In this document: piece by piece, positions 36,532 to 48,029 of the stretch
How positions within the stretch are numbered: the stretch's first letter is position 1
Layout: each line of letters opens with the position of its first letter
Source: Lepeophtheirus salmonis
Lineage: Eukaryota; Arthropoda; Copepoda; Siphonostomatoida; Caligidae
Assembly: GCF_016086655.4 (NCBI RefSeq)
Contig: NC_052135.2
Span: 20,488,363-20,552,362 of the forward strand
Length of the DNA stretch: 64,000 bases
Reading direction: 5' to 3'
The notes under the pieces: model-generated
Told to the model about the DNA's origin: nothing
Database searches by the model: none
The model's input: the letters and a program-made list of their open reading frames with translations, nothing else
Made by a program: the position numbers and the translations under genes

Positions 36532-37250
36532 TTATTTAGTATAATAAGGATTATCCGAATAAGGTAAAATATACCCTGTTTTGTTCAATAACTCGTTGCC
36601 ATTTTGAAAGTAATTTCGTAATACCACTTTCATATAAACCATCGGCCGTATTGGAAAAAAAAAACTGGTAGAGTCGATTTTCATAAGCTTCTTTTGAGTC
36701 AAATTTTTCAGGAAAAAATCATTCACCATAGAGAGGAACAGGTCGTAATCACTTGGTGCCAGGTTCGGACTATGAGATCCCAATCAAGCTTCCAGCGAGT
36801 CAATGTCGATGTGTTGGGTCTGACAGACCACAATTCCTCTCCTATTGGCCAAAGATGGCCGCTTTTGGGGCATGGCTTTCTTCATTTTTCATCACCATTT
36901 ACTTCAGAAATGGTTTGATTTTGTTGCAATTAAGCAGGTATTTGTGGATGGAAATTCCATCCATGAGGTTTTTGAGCAAACTCGTGTGGCACTCATACAT
37001 CGAGCTTTTTTCCAAATTTAGCCTTGTTGAAGGTGTTCCAAACAGTTTTTGTGCAAACTTTAGCTCTTGAGCAATTGAAACAGTGCTTACATGACAGTCG
37101 GCTTCGATTACTTTCATTATTTCATCAATGCTTTCCATAATTGGTCTTCTAGAGCATGGTGAATTCTTGACATCAAAATTACCGGAGCGGAATGGACGAA
37201 ACCATGATTGTCTGATACAGTATACGGACCATAAACATGATTTACATTTT
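36532..37250 (-). pseudogene. mariner transposase pseudogene with middle section missing
   Basis: The minus strand gives mariner blocks in order. Near 37190 is an N-terminal block WFRPFRSGNFDVKN (after a frameshift). From about 37138 an ORF has the HTH region, with VSTVSIAQELKFAQK and CHTSLLKNLMDGIS, ending NKIKPFLK at about 36901. Then RPSLANRRGIVV at about 36850 and, after a stop, HSPNLAPSDYDLFLSM near 36760, which is the conserved 'hpPYSPDLAPsDYhLF' block with the third catalytic Asp. The C-terminus reads GLYESGITKLLSKWQ and VIEQN to TAA at about 36553. Sequence between FLKRMV and the RPSLANR block is deleted, removing the first catalytic Asp. The second, normally 'HQDNARPHt', reads CQTQ and has lost its Asp. 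Terminal inverted repeats were not identified. Inactive. Confidence 0.85.
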
Positions 37251-40112
37251 TATCCGCTTGGCGTATATTTTCCCATGAAAAAAAAAATGTAAAATGCCAT
37301 CTAGTTAAACCCGATTGGATTTATACAATGCAAGATCTAGATTACTAAAGCTATCTATTGAAAAAATATTGGATTTCTTTTTATTCGATCTATTATTTCA
37401 AATTCTTCAGGTTACCATATTGATTTTCACTTTCTTTTATTTCATCATACTGGCCGGTCATATTTTATACAACTCTATAAATATATTTATATTGATATAT
37501 TAATTTTTTGAAATACTGAAATTATGATAAAGATATTATGTGTAGGTAAAAAAAGACAACGACAAATAGATTTATGAACAAACAAAAAACAAACAATGGA
37601 AAGGTAATAAAACTCTACTTTTTTATGCCGAGGTCTTATCTCCAATTATACCTTAATATATTATATTTGTCTTTTTACAAAATAGGTAAATATTTAACTA
37701 CATATATGTAAGTATATATGGATATATGGTATTGTCTATGGGGATCTATACCTATATTTAAGTGGGTATATTCCTTTGTAATAAAACATACATTGATAGT
37801 CATCTCTGGTTGCAAATTATTGATTAATTGATTTTCTCTATCTATTCACTGCATTTTTGTTATTAATATTAGTAATTGAAAATTAATATAAATAAATCAT
37901 AATCATACTATAGGTAGATTATCAGCAAAAAAAAAAAAAAACCACACAGAATAAAAACAATGGATATTATTGATATTTGATATATATCTATATACTAAAT
38001 TTATAAGTTTTAACATATAAACTTTTGTAAACTGTCAAAATGTCTATTTTACAAAAAAAATTATATATATAGCAACTATTTAACTGTTATAAGCAAAGGT
38101 CTAACTTAGACAAGCTCCAAAGAATTAACTGTGTCCAGTAAAAGTGATAAAAATAATTTTTTCAAAATTTTAATAAACTTTTTCTAAAGGTTAAAGATTA
38201 ATTTGGTTGGATAATTTTTATTTCATAAAATTTCCTCCTTTAAAATGAATTTGATTTATTTTTAATTGTAACTACTGATTAAGTATACCTATTTAAAGTA
38301 TATAATAGGTTAAAATATGCAATTCCTATCTATATATAACTGATCCGTCGTTAAAAAATAGTGAAACTTTTTTCTAAAAGTTAACAATATACTTTACTGT
38401 GTACATTCATCCTCACTTTTTATTATATATTTCATTGATCAGTTCGCAAATTTGTATAATTTTCAAATATACGACGTGTAGAAAAAAAATGTGTAAATAA
38501 GTTTTTTTTTTTCATAATATTAGAATAATAATATATAAAATAAAAAATAAAACACAACATGGAATAATTGAGATTATAATGTTATTAGTGCTAGCTTGAT
38601 CCTAGGAACGCATTCCGTATATGTCCTTTTCCCTTCTCAGTTTTTATTTTATTCGGTCCGACTTTTTTTTTATTCAATAGCCCTACGATGCTAGCGATCT
38701 CTGTATTTTCTTCTCTTCTTGATAGGATTGAAGAAAATATAAACTATGAAAATAATCAATTATAGCTAAAAGTAGAACACAAAATACTTAAACTTAAAAA
38801 CTTCTTTCAACTTCAGGTAATTAGCTATTTGAAAAAAGTTATGATAAAACTTCAACAACTGAAATGACGTTGTTGCCATTGAAAGACTGATAAGGACAAG
38901 TTTTTTGTCTAATACAATTAATCAAGACACTTTCCTTTCGGACCAGTGGAAGGAAGGCGACCATAGCAAGAAAATTATTAGCTTTGATTAAAAAATCAAT
39001 AATGATTAATAAAATGGATGGATGCACGGGGCCTTTGGAGCCGCTGAAATGTCGCCCAGCTTTTACCTCATGTCAATTGCATATTTTGATGAAGGGATAT
39101 GGTTCCTACTTGACAATTTGACAAAGCTTCTTAAAACACCAGTAATTTGGTTCAAATAATTCCTGAAGAAGTACAAAATCATCCCAACGAGGAAGTGTAG
39201 ACATCTCTTTTATTTTGTTTAAAGCTATCTTAAGTTCTATTAACTATTAATCTTTTTTTTTTTTTCTTTAGTTATATTGAAATATTTTTTATATGAATAT
39301 TAAAAAAATAAGAACCGAACTGCCGAGTTTTTTTTTTGTTTTTTTTTGAAGTGATCCAAGTTTAATTTTTATATATTATTTTCCAATTTACATATTTTTT
39401 TCTTTACTATGGGTTTTTTTATTGATAAATGAAACGAAAAACATAGTTTTATACGTTTTTTTTTGCAATTGAATAAACATTTGAAATATAAAAATACTAA
39501 TACATATTACAAATAAAATTCCTGTTTGGAAAATGATATTTTTTGGTGTAATGCTCCATATATACTTCCAACTTCAAATATAATTTTTATAATATTATTG
39601 AGTATAACCGATAATTCCTGTCATTTCTTTGAGTTATAATGTATTGACGAACAGACAAATTTTGCTGTATTAATATAAATTTGCCTTTTTTTAAATAGAA
39701 AATAACTCCCCAACAAATCTTCATAGGTACGTTCGTTGTTTCACAAACACACTCAAATGTTGTTTTGCAATACTTAGATGTTATATCACCAAAAATAAAA
39801 GAATAATGATAACAGCTTGAGAAAATAAAATAGAAAGATTGTTCAGGTTCCCAACAACAACAAAAATCGTACACTAACAAATGCTTAGGATTTGCAACCT
39901 TGAATATATTTAGTCCCATTTTTTTCTTATTAAATATGATATGTTGAGCTTTAGCTACATAAGCTTGTTGTTAATCCATGTTTAAAGTCAAATTCATTTA
40001 TATATTTTTTCCTTTGCGAGCTCATTTTTAAAAATGAGTCTTCCTATACAATCAAACAAGCAGAAATACATCCCTCTATTATCATATATTATATAAACAG
40101 TTCTATGAATAA
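37251..40112. other. No recognised gene; one coding-like patch at 38.84-39.06 kb
   Basis: AT-rich DNA with T- and A-runs (for example 37928-37941 and 39253-39266). At 38839-39060 the minus strand gives a 62-codon frame (with NFLAMVAFLPLVRKESVLIN) and, in another frame, KLGDISAAPKAPCIHP. The patch is less AT-biased than its surroundings, but I do not recognise a family. A 110-codon minus-strand frame at 39587-39919 is Cys/Phe-rich and also unrecognised. Confidence 0.35.
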
Positions 40113-40115
40113 TTA

Positions 40116-41111
40116 CACTGTCCAACAAAATCCCACTTTTTTTTATGGTGCAAAAACAGTATATGCTCAATTTAATAGAGTTTGATCCCCTGATTTCAAA
40201 TAGGGCCTTATTTTCTCTCTCTTTTTTTTAAGCTCCATAGAATACCTGATGACTCGTTGACTGCCCGTATTGAGTGAGAGATTCCAAGAGACGCACTTTC
40301 GACGGAGTCTGGAGCAGATCCTCACAAAATAAATCCTAGTGGTCAGGGGTAATTCAGCGGGAATTCCGTTGCCAGAGATTCCTTCCCATTAATGCACTCT
40401 CCTCTATTGACGAAAAACGATCTATAATTCAGGATCCTAATCTCAAAAGCCAAGAGTCCCAGTTATCATTTCAAGTTTCTTTCTCTCTCTTTTTCTGTTT
40501 GTTTCTCTCTCTGTCCTTCGTTCTCTTTCTTTTTTCTTCTTCTCTCACTCTCTTTGTTTCTAGCTCTTTTAACTGTAGCGTACTTAATTAAATGGACTTT
40601 TATTATGAGATCAATTCAAAAATGAGTTTTATCCTTGAAATATTGTGGTGGCCATATCTCAAATTGACAACGATATAGAGTGTTTTTGGAAACGCTTTTT
40701 TTCAAATTAAAGTTCATACTTTCAGCTAGTCAATGAGATACTTTTAAACTTTTTGAATATATTCGTCTTGAAGCTATAAGCCTTTGAATAAAAAGCATCT
40801 ATTTTCAACTTTAAACAATCATAACTCGAATAATTAGCAAGATACAGACATTTTAAAAATGGTTTTAGAATTTTTTAAGATTCGGCTTTAAAATTTAGTA
40901 ATAAAATTAATCCCTATCTTCAATACCAAGGCCTTAAAACTGCTTTGAACGATAAAAATAGCCAATAATAATAAAAAATGTATATACTTTTTCTGAAGGC
41001 CACGAGGCTCCGAGTGAAAAAATAAGGCACTATTTGGAATCGGGGGATCAAACTCTTAAAACTTAAATTGAGCATATACCGTTTTTGTACCATTTTTGCT
41101 ATTGGACAGTG
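40116..41111. mobile_element. Non-autonomous DNA transposon with TIRs, copy 2 (TTA target duplication)
   Basis: A 996-bp element of the same family as 4903-5869. The left end reads CACTGTCCAACAAAA and the right end, on the complement, CACTGTCCAATAGCAAAAA. Matching inverted repeats extend at least 90 bp inward through 'gtatatgctcaattta' and 'gagtttgatcccc' to 'aaatagggcctta' versus 'aaatagtgcctta'. Flanks are TTA at 40113-40115 and TTA at 41112-41114. The interior has a long CT-rich tract (about 40478-40566) in the same relative position as copy 1, then the shared block 'tatccttgaaatattg'. No transposase is encoded. The TWA target site suggests a PIF/Harbinger-type mover. Confidence 0.85.
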
Positions 41112-41289
41112 TTATCCTTCCTTCCATTAACAAATTAAAGTAATTTAACGAAAAACAGAAAGCTAATTGCCTTAACTTTTTGAATATTAAATGTATTTGA
41201 TTTTGAGAAAAAATTGAAGATATAAATTTGTACAATAAACAAAATATCAAACTTTGCATGTTACTTCTCACTCTTTACATGTATTTTTT

Positions 41290-41590
41290 AACTTCTTCAC
41301 AAAGTTTCAACCATTAAAGATGGTATAAGAGCAAGGAATTAAACACAAACTCCAAGCCGTATCAATCAAGAACATAGACAGGAAAGACTTCTAGGCGATC
41401 CTCAAATACGGTATCATTCCCACAAATACTTATACATAATACTCCCCAACAAATCATCAATGTTACTCTCTGTTATTCATAAGTATAGAGTAATTTACTG
41501 TTTCCTCCTTAGAAGTTAAAGAATAATTATTACTACTTTGGATAATAAAAAAACACAAGGTCATATTTTCTCAAAAATTTAGTAATAAAA
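41290..41590 (+). repeat. Dispersed repeat family B, longer copy
   Basis: This matches the copy at 46385-46725 through a 'cacaaactccaagccgtatc' block (cacaaatcccactccgtatc there), 'aacatagacaggaaagactt', 'actccccaacaaatcatcaa', and a 3' part 'aagaataattattactactt' followed by 'ggataataaaaaaacac'. It has no coding capacity and starts about 180 bp after the 40.1-kb element. Confidence 0.6.
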
Positions 41591-43640
41591 CGACTTTTTT
41601 AAGACCCCAGAATTTCGTTAGAAGTTGAGGAAATTTGACAGGGCTTGCAATAAAAAAATTTATGTCACCAAAAATTCTTAAAATAAATGACGTATAATAA
41701 TTTCTAAAAAAAAAGAAATTTAATGAAATTTATAAGTTGTCATGATATTTTGTGTTTTTTATTATTTTAATAAAATAATAATTTAAGAAATATGTTTTTT
41801 TTAATTTTGAAATCTCTCCATATGTTAAAACACTTCTGAATCGAATCAATAAGTTGGTAATACACTGTTTCCACATATATGTATCTTAAATGTGGGTACC
41901 CCATAGAGAGAAAGAACAAAAAACCATTTGTGGGATAAGCCTCAAGGGAAATGCGTTATTTGAGTGTCAAACATAAAATGTATTTGAAGATTTTTTTTCC
42001 TTCATTATTGTTATTATATTTTTGATTGAGTGACGACGATAAGACTTCAAAAATCAACCGACAAAAACATAGCAACCATAAATATTATTAAAATTCCTTA
42101 TAAGCAATCGAAATAATGGGATCGATTCATTTATTTTGGACCTTATATAAATAGAATCAGGTAATTAAATCATCCTCTCCAAATTTGGGTACATGAATGT
42201 ACCCAACACTTACCTCATCCTATTTAGATCTATCAACTTATTCATAATATAAAATGGGTATAAAAGTACTGAAACCATCACTTGGTATTTTCAAAATACA
42301 TATTATGTAGATGCATAGATTTGCATAATTGGATACAATGGTAGAATTTCATTTCGATTTTTGTCAAAATTTATCATTACAAAATAAAATACAAGACATA
42401 ATGTCTCTTTCTATCTCAAAATTGGAGAGAACGTAAGCGGAAAGTGGAATTTCAATTATTGCAATCTTTCAATAATAAGGAAATAACTTCAGTAAATTAA
42501 TTGGAGCATAAACAATCTTTCAAAAGTTTTTAAAAGAATTTTTCTTTAAATTGATTTTTTCCCCCCATTTTTTCAATAATAGAAAATCTCAAAGCACACC
42601 AGAAGATGTCTTTTATCTTTTTTAATCTTTTATCCGCGAAAAAAAAAACTGACAATGCAAACGTTTTGGACATGAGTACCAAAATAATAAGAAATAATTA
42701 TAAGAATGAGAACTATCAGACCACGTACATTATTTATTGGATTATGAGGAGGGGGATCTCAATTCTTTCGAATTTGAACTGTCATTAGTTATAAATGTGA
42801 TCTCCTCCGAGTCCCTCTCCTCTTGATACGTTATGAAACGAACTCACTTCCTCTTCAATACAAAGATACCTTTTATCTACTTTCAAGCCTTTCAAAGTGA
42901 TATTTATCCGAATAACTCGAAAGAGTTAAGAACCGCTCCTTCTACTCAAAAAAATAATATATAATTTGTGTAGCTTCACGTATCAAAGTTATTCCTAATT
43001 AGTGAAAAGGTTGCGATTATTCAACTTCAACTCTCCGCTGACACCTTCTCCAAATTCGATATCGAAAGAGAAAATAGGACGTGCGGGCAAAATTATAAGT
43101 CATACCCAAAAAGTACAAGAAAAAAAAAATTGGCACAGCCAAATTAAAATATAGATGGACTTCTTGTTGTTTTTGCCTGCCCCTCGCATATGTACTCAAC
43201 TATATATAACATATACTGCTATAATAACTAATTACACATAATTTGCAAACAAATATTTATTTGCCATAATCAATCATTGAGTAATACCCATTAGAGATGT
43301 ATCGATAAATTATTACTTATTTATCCTAAAAAATAATAGAAATTATAACCATACTTTCAAACTTCATCCATCACAAATTTACATTTGCAAAGCCCTTCGA
43401 AATGAGCTCGAGGATAAATTAATACAATGTATATATATGTAGAATAGACCTACCTAGAAGTAGGTAGGAAACAAAAATAAATTGTAAAGGGTGGGCAGAG
43501 TGTGTGGTAAAAATAGCATTTTAATTATCACACTTCAGTCAAAAAGGTCGAGTTTCTTCAAAAAAACAAAAACAAAAAAATTTGCAATAATGACTCAAAA
43601 TTGTATAGAAAAGCAAACAAAGTCTTAGAGTATTTCAAAT
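41591..43640. other. No recognised gene
   Basis: AT-rich DNA. Short frames at 42606-42788 (plus) and 43017-43199 (minus) show no family resemblance. The patch at 42,780-43,060 is more balanced in base composition but not interpretable. Confidence 0.4.
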
Positions 43641-43641
43641 T

Positions 43642-44020
43642 TTGTTTGTCATTTTAGTATTTATAATATTTAGTAATGAAAGAGGATCGGACGGCAATTT
43701 TACTTTTGCAAAAGCGGTCTTAGCAACTCTTCAATATTTTAAGGAGAGGATTGTGAACGCCTTTAAATACATTTTGTTAAGAAAGTGTTTGGGCCAACTT
43801 TTGAAGAACTTCTCCAAAAATGTGATTTGCAAAATGACTGATTTTTTTTTTAATGAAGAGACTTGAAAACGAACGTTGAACGTTTTCCAAACGTAAATAA
43901 ATAGATTTATAACAAAAAAAGTGAATTTTTATACTTCTTTTAAAAAAAATTATTAAAATTCCTTGAAAATTGAATAAAATATGTCATTCAAATTGTCCAA
44001 CGCACATTTGGAGTACCCTG
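43642..44020 (+). mobile_element. Possible 3' end of a Tc1/mariner-type element, truncated
   Basis: A 74-codon frame (43642-43866) includes NFTFAKAVLATLQYFKERIV and ILLRKCLGQLLKNFSK, which loosely resembles the extreme C-terminus of Tc1/mariner transposases. About 150 bp downstream the sequence ends in a block whose complement reads cagggtactccaaatgtgcg, flanked by TA at 44021-44022, as a Tc1-like terminus would be. No matching left end was found, so the element would be 5' truncated. The assignment is tentative. Confidence 0.3.
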
Positions 44021-44022
44021 TA

Positions 44023-45225
44023 CAAAGTTTAATATTTGATTCCATTTTGAAAACAGATTATGTCTCCCTCTTATGGATAGATTCTTAACAATCTTTTAAA
44101 TACTTACAAAGAAAAAAAAATCCCTGATGCGGTAACTTTATGTGCTTAATCGCATCTGTATAGAGTATGAACTTGCCATTGATTGAATGTTTCTTAAAAC
44201 TGATGAGTCATTGAATATAACAATAACTATTATTATATATGTATGGTACACTTATGAACCATTTCCTTTTTGATACAAAGTTTATTCTTATCGTTAGATA
44301 TTAGTAGGCCACTGCTTGTAAAGATTTATTTTTTTGTGTGTGACTTTTGTATGATGTTTTTCTTATAAATAATTTTGTACAATTTGTTTTGGATAATCAC
44401 ATTATTGACTAAATGGTAAGAGGTTTCGCGTAAGTAATTGTCGGACGTAGTTGAGAGAAGCAAGAGGGTAATGCCTCTGGCCGACAATTTCAAGGGGTTC
44501 CTTTTTGTGTCCATTAAATATGTCTATTATATAAAAAGGGTCTAATACAAGCATGTGTCTCCGACAAGGTCCGTTTTTAGCATAAGCGAGGCTTAGAGAA
44601 AATATTGATGCGGAAGGTTATTTTCTTTGGTTTCTTCAAAATATAAATTTAAAAAATTTCAAAACTTATTTTAGTAAGATATTTCAATTTGTTCAAAAAA
44701 AAATCCAAATATTACTACTAGAAAAATAAGGGGTTTTTTTAAGAGGAATAAATCATTATGTTACTTCTAAATTGGAGATTATCTTTCAAGTTTAAAAAAT
44801 AATGAATATTAACTCCAAAATTATTCAAAAAAGTGTTTTGTCTCTTTAAAAAAAAAGTTATTTGTCAATTTATAAAAAATAATTTTGTCAAAATTGTCAA
44901 AAAAGCCCATCACCCCTTGCCAAGAAAAATACTAATTACCGACGCCCTTGTTATGTTACACATGTTTAAGTGCTTATGTTGTGTTGCAATTGGTTGAAGA
45001 AGATGGCTTCCCTATAAAATCCATTTCACAATCCCGGAGAATAAATGATGTATTTCAGTCACAGGGTTAGAAAATCGTAGTAATGAAAATATAATTTAGA
45101 TGCTTGTTATCATTTTATAAGAGACCGCTAGGGATAATTAACAAGAAAACCGAAGCAAGTTACTAAATATTTATATTAAACATCTATTTTCTTTTTTTGC
45201 AGAATCATGCATCATTGAAAAAAAA
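44023..45225. other. No recognised feature
   Basis: AT-rich spacer with several short A runs. A 62-codon minus-strand frame at 44326-44514 is unrecognised. Confidence 0.45.
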
Positions 45226-45239
45226 AAATATTGATAAAT

Positions 45240-45408
45240 TAGGTGGGAGTCCCTTAGAGTTCTTGAAGTGGTGGTGGTGGTTTTTAATCTGCCTCAAGGT
45301 CCCAAGTTTAGAATTCAACCCTTTTATCAGGATCATAACCGATCTTATTTGGAGTTCTTTAAAGTTGAGGCGGCGCTTTTTGATCTGCCTTGAGGTTCCG
45401 CGGTTATG
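45240..45408 (+). repeat. Imperfect tandem duplication, unit about 110 bp
   Basis: The first unit contains 'agagttcttgaagtggtggt', then 'ttaatctgcctcaaggtccc'. The second contains 'ggagttctttaaagttgagg', then 'tgatctgccttgaggttccg'. Both give similar peptides (FLICLKVPSLE and FLICLEVPRL), but the frame is short and unrecognised. It could be a decayed duplicated coding segment. Confidence 0.45.
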
Positions 45409-45412
45409 CTAA

Positions 45413-46384
45413 ACAAATGAAGTGTGTTTGGGGTGCAATTTGGTAATTAAGAAAAGTTATTTTATTGCTGATCGTTTGCGGATGTGAAAATTATCAACAG
45501 ATTCTTAGATGGGTCATACCCATCTGTAGATGGAACGGAATCACTATATATGAAGTATAATTGCAGGAAATTTTCCCTGAGGACTATTTTCCAAAGGACA
45601 ATTTGCCGCTGATTGCAATATTTGAGAGGATAATCCTCCTGCACATGGTCAATACATTAAATTACTATATATCAATTGAATCTGAGATTATTGAGTGAGT
45701 TGCAATGCGGAAAAATTATATTTTCTCCCAGTAATTTTATTGAAAATTTCATTTTTTTATAATGAGGAAAGATGAGATGCATAAATACTATCTAAGAAGG
45801 ACGCAATTTTAAGATGCATTGTGCCATAAGAATGTATTGGTCCCATAATTTTGAAGTCCATCAAGTTGTTAATCTTCAGGACCCGTATGAATGCAGTCAT
45901 AAATACAATCCATTGGAAACTAACTTTAATTATGACGTTATCATACATATAGGGTCTTTTTTGGATCCATTAAAAATCGTAAGACGATTTTTGGGAATAG
46001 TAGTTGTTCATACAATTAGTAAATATTATAATTTATCTGTCATTTATTATTATTTACGTATCAAAAGTCCTTCTGATTTACAAAAGAAGATATTATTATA
46101 AATATAATTACGGATAGTCATGATTACTTATACATAACATAATGAATCAACATTAATTCATTACTGAGGATGAGAATATTGTCTAAATTAAGTTGGGACT
46201 AAAAACTACCCCTGAGAGAATGTCATAAAAAATGTTAAACTTGAGAGACGGCATATTTGCTGACAGAGATTACTATAAACTATAAAGTTTCTGCAATTTC
46301 GAAATAGGAAGAAATTATTTATATGAACATTTATTAGGCTGTATTTCATAAGCATTTTTGGTGTGTAACAAGCCCTGAAAATTT
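45413..46384. other. No recognised gene
   Basis: Frames of 95 codons (plus, 45814-46101) and 63 codons (minus, 45757-45948) overlap each other. I do not recognise either, and their overlap suggests that at least one is fortuitous. No terminal repeats were seen. Confidence 0.35.
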
Positions 46385-46725
46385 AAATAGTAGCTCTGAC
46401 AATTTGAAGAATGTTAGAGGGAAGAGAAGCTTGGCTGTCATTATACTGCATAAAATAAGTTGCAATCGTCTGTGTTATGAAGGGGGAAAAACACAAATCC
46501 CACTCCGTATCAAGCAAAGACATAGGAATGACTATGCTTTCGATTTTCAGTTCTACTGAGTCAAATGAAGACTTAAACTTATTTCTCCCAAAAACCCTTA
46601 TAGATACTCTACATAATTAATTTATAAACACTAGCGGATATATTTTATACTTAAACGTTCTCTTCTTAAGAATGAAATAATAATTATAATAGCTTTGGAA
46701 AATAAAAAAACGCAGCTTAGGTTTT
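46385..46725 (+). repeat. Dispersed repeat family B, fullest copy
   Basis: This copy joins the 5' block seen at 2.9 kb (agctctgacaatttgaagaa) and the 3' block seen at 41.5 kb (gaaataataattataatagc, then tggaaaataaaaaaacgc). It shows the three are one family of at least 340 bp. It ends in a T run near 46722-46736. There is no coding capacity. Confidence 0.65.
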
Positions 46726-46739
46726 TTTTTTTTTTTGCT

Positions 46740-47464
46740 TACCGCTATTTAGTCAATTTTTCACATCGTTAGTCATTACCAATAAGAATAGTTTTTAAGT
46801 TTATAATAATGAGTAGCTTAATATGATTTCTACCCATACTCCTTCAAGAGTAATAAAAATATGACACTCCTTTATACAACTGTCAATTTCTATTGGAAAC
46901 TTATGTACTTTACTGTTTTAGCCGAAGTATAAACGATGTATTGTTGGGACAAAATATAATTTGGAACTTTTCAAGGACTAATAAAAGAAATGGAACGGAT
47001 TTTAAGTCCTATATAAAGGACCGATACAATTTCAGTTCTATACCTCCTTTGTATTTTTTATAAATTCTTAAATACTTTAACACCACAAACAAGCTTCCCC
47101 ATTCCACAAAATATATTTTAAATTACTAATCTTTTTTTATATTGGTATTTTGATCACTCCATCCCCGTGAGTTCTACTTCAGCTGATCTTATTTCAAATC
47201 CTCTTTAACTCCTTGAGTCTTCTTTAGTAGTACAATGTACGTATGTATGCACGTACAAACATATGTGGATGTCTCTGATTACTAGTAGTCGTAAAAATCA
47301 ACACTTAAAGAGCAATAACTTAAAACAAAAAAGTATATATTTTACTTTTACAGATCTTTGAGTGTGGCCAGGTCCACTTCAAACAGATTTTTTGTCCATG
47401 TTTCCCAGTGTATTGAACACGTTTGTTTGCCTGTTTTTTAACATGAGCTGTCAATTGCATATCT
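46740..47464. other. No recognised feature
   Basis: AT-rich spacer; only a 60-codon minus-strand frame (47320-47502) that overlaps the start of the next repeat and is unrecognised. Confidence 0.45.
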
Positions 47465-47730
47465 AGTCCGTCAACATAGAAAAAATCTTGAAATACAATC
47501 AAGAAAAAGAAAAAAAATCAATTTTTTATTACTACATATAAACATAGAAATTGCCCAATATTTCCTAAACATTTTCTAGTCAATTATAAGTTTTGTGGGA
47601 TAAGTTAAGATATCTTAGAACTTTCAATATAGTTTCAAACCTTTATTAGCTTAAAGCAGCATTTGCTGACCCCGATACGACATTTCAAATAAAAACGATC
47701 AATTTATTATTCTTTTATAATGACGATCAA
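47465..47730 (-). repeat. Dispersed repeat family A, copy on minus strand (47.5 kb)
   Basis: Read on the complement, this has the usual end near 47470 (like caagattttttctatgttgac), the 'aatattgggca' block, 'cttataattgactag', 'cttaacttatccc' and 'atgtcgtatcggggtcagc'. The order is reversed relative to the plus-strand copies. Confidence 0.7.
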
Positions 47731-47952
47731 TTTTGGTTACTTTATATGAAATTAGCGACACACACAAGAGCTTAATAATAATAATCTGTTCATAGAAATT
47801 AATGATAATATTATCACTATTGGTGAATGGATTCTTTTTTAGAGCCTACGGTTAAAGATTTCTAGAATTTGTAACCCTATCCAAAACATAAACAAATAAT
47901 TTAATAGTAAGTGATAAATTAGCCATTTTTTATGGAATTGGACACTCTATAA

Positions 47953-48022
47953 TAGTGTATACACTACCTGATAGTTTTTCCGGTAAAGCATTTCGTTGGG
48001 GATAATTTTATCCCCAACGAAA
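47953..48022. repeat. Two adjacent perfect palindromes
   Basis: 47953-47966 reads TAGTGTATACACTA, a perfect 14-bp palindrome. 47991-48022 has 15-bp arms TTTCGTTGGGGATAA and TTATCCCCAACGAAA around a TT spacer, with no mismatch. They lie 24 bp apart, just beyond the family A copy. Such perfect arms in old, diverged DNA suggest recent origin or selection. As DNA they could form cruciforms; as RNA, a strong hairpin. Confidence 0.9.
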
Positions 48023-48029
48023 GCTTGGT

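Noticed and set aside
36694..37070. Plus-strand frames of 74 and 105 codons
   Set aside because: They lie antisense to the mariner transposase pseudogene, whose conserved blocks explain the open frame on the opposite strand.
39587..39919. 110-codon minus-strand frame, Cys- and Phe-rich
   Set aside because: The longest unexplained ATG frame, but it has no recognised domain, no nearby promoter or splice evidence and no repeat link. A chance frame cannot be excluded, so I did not call it a gene.
45814..46101. 95-codon plus-strand frame
   Set aside because: No family resemblance, and it overlaps a 63-codon frame on the other strand; treated as fortuitous.
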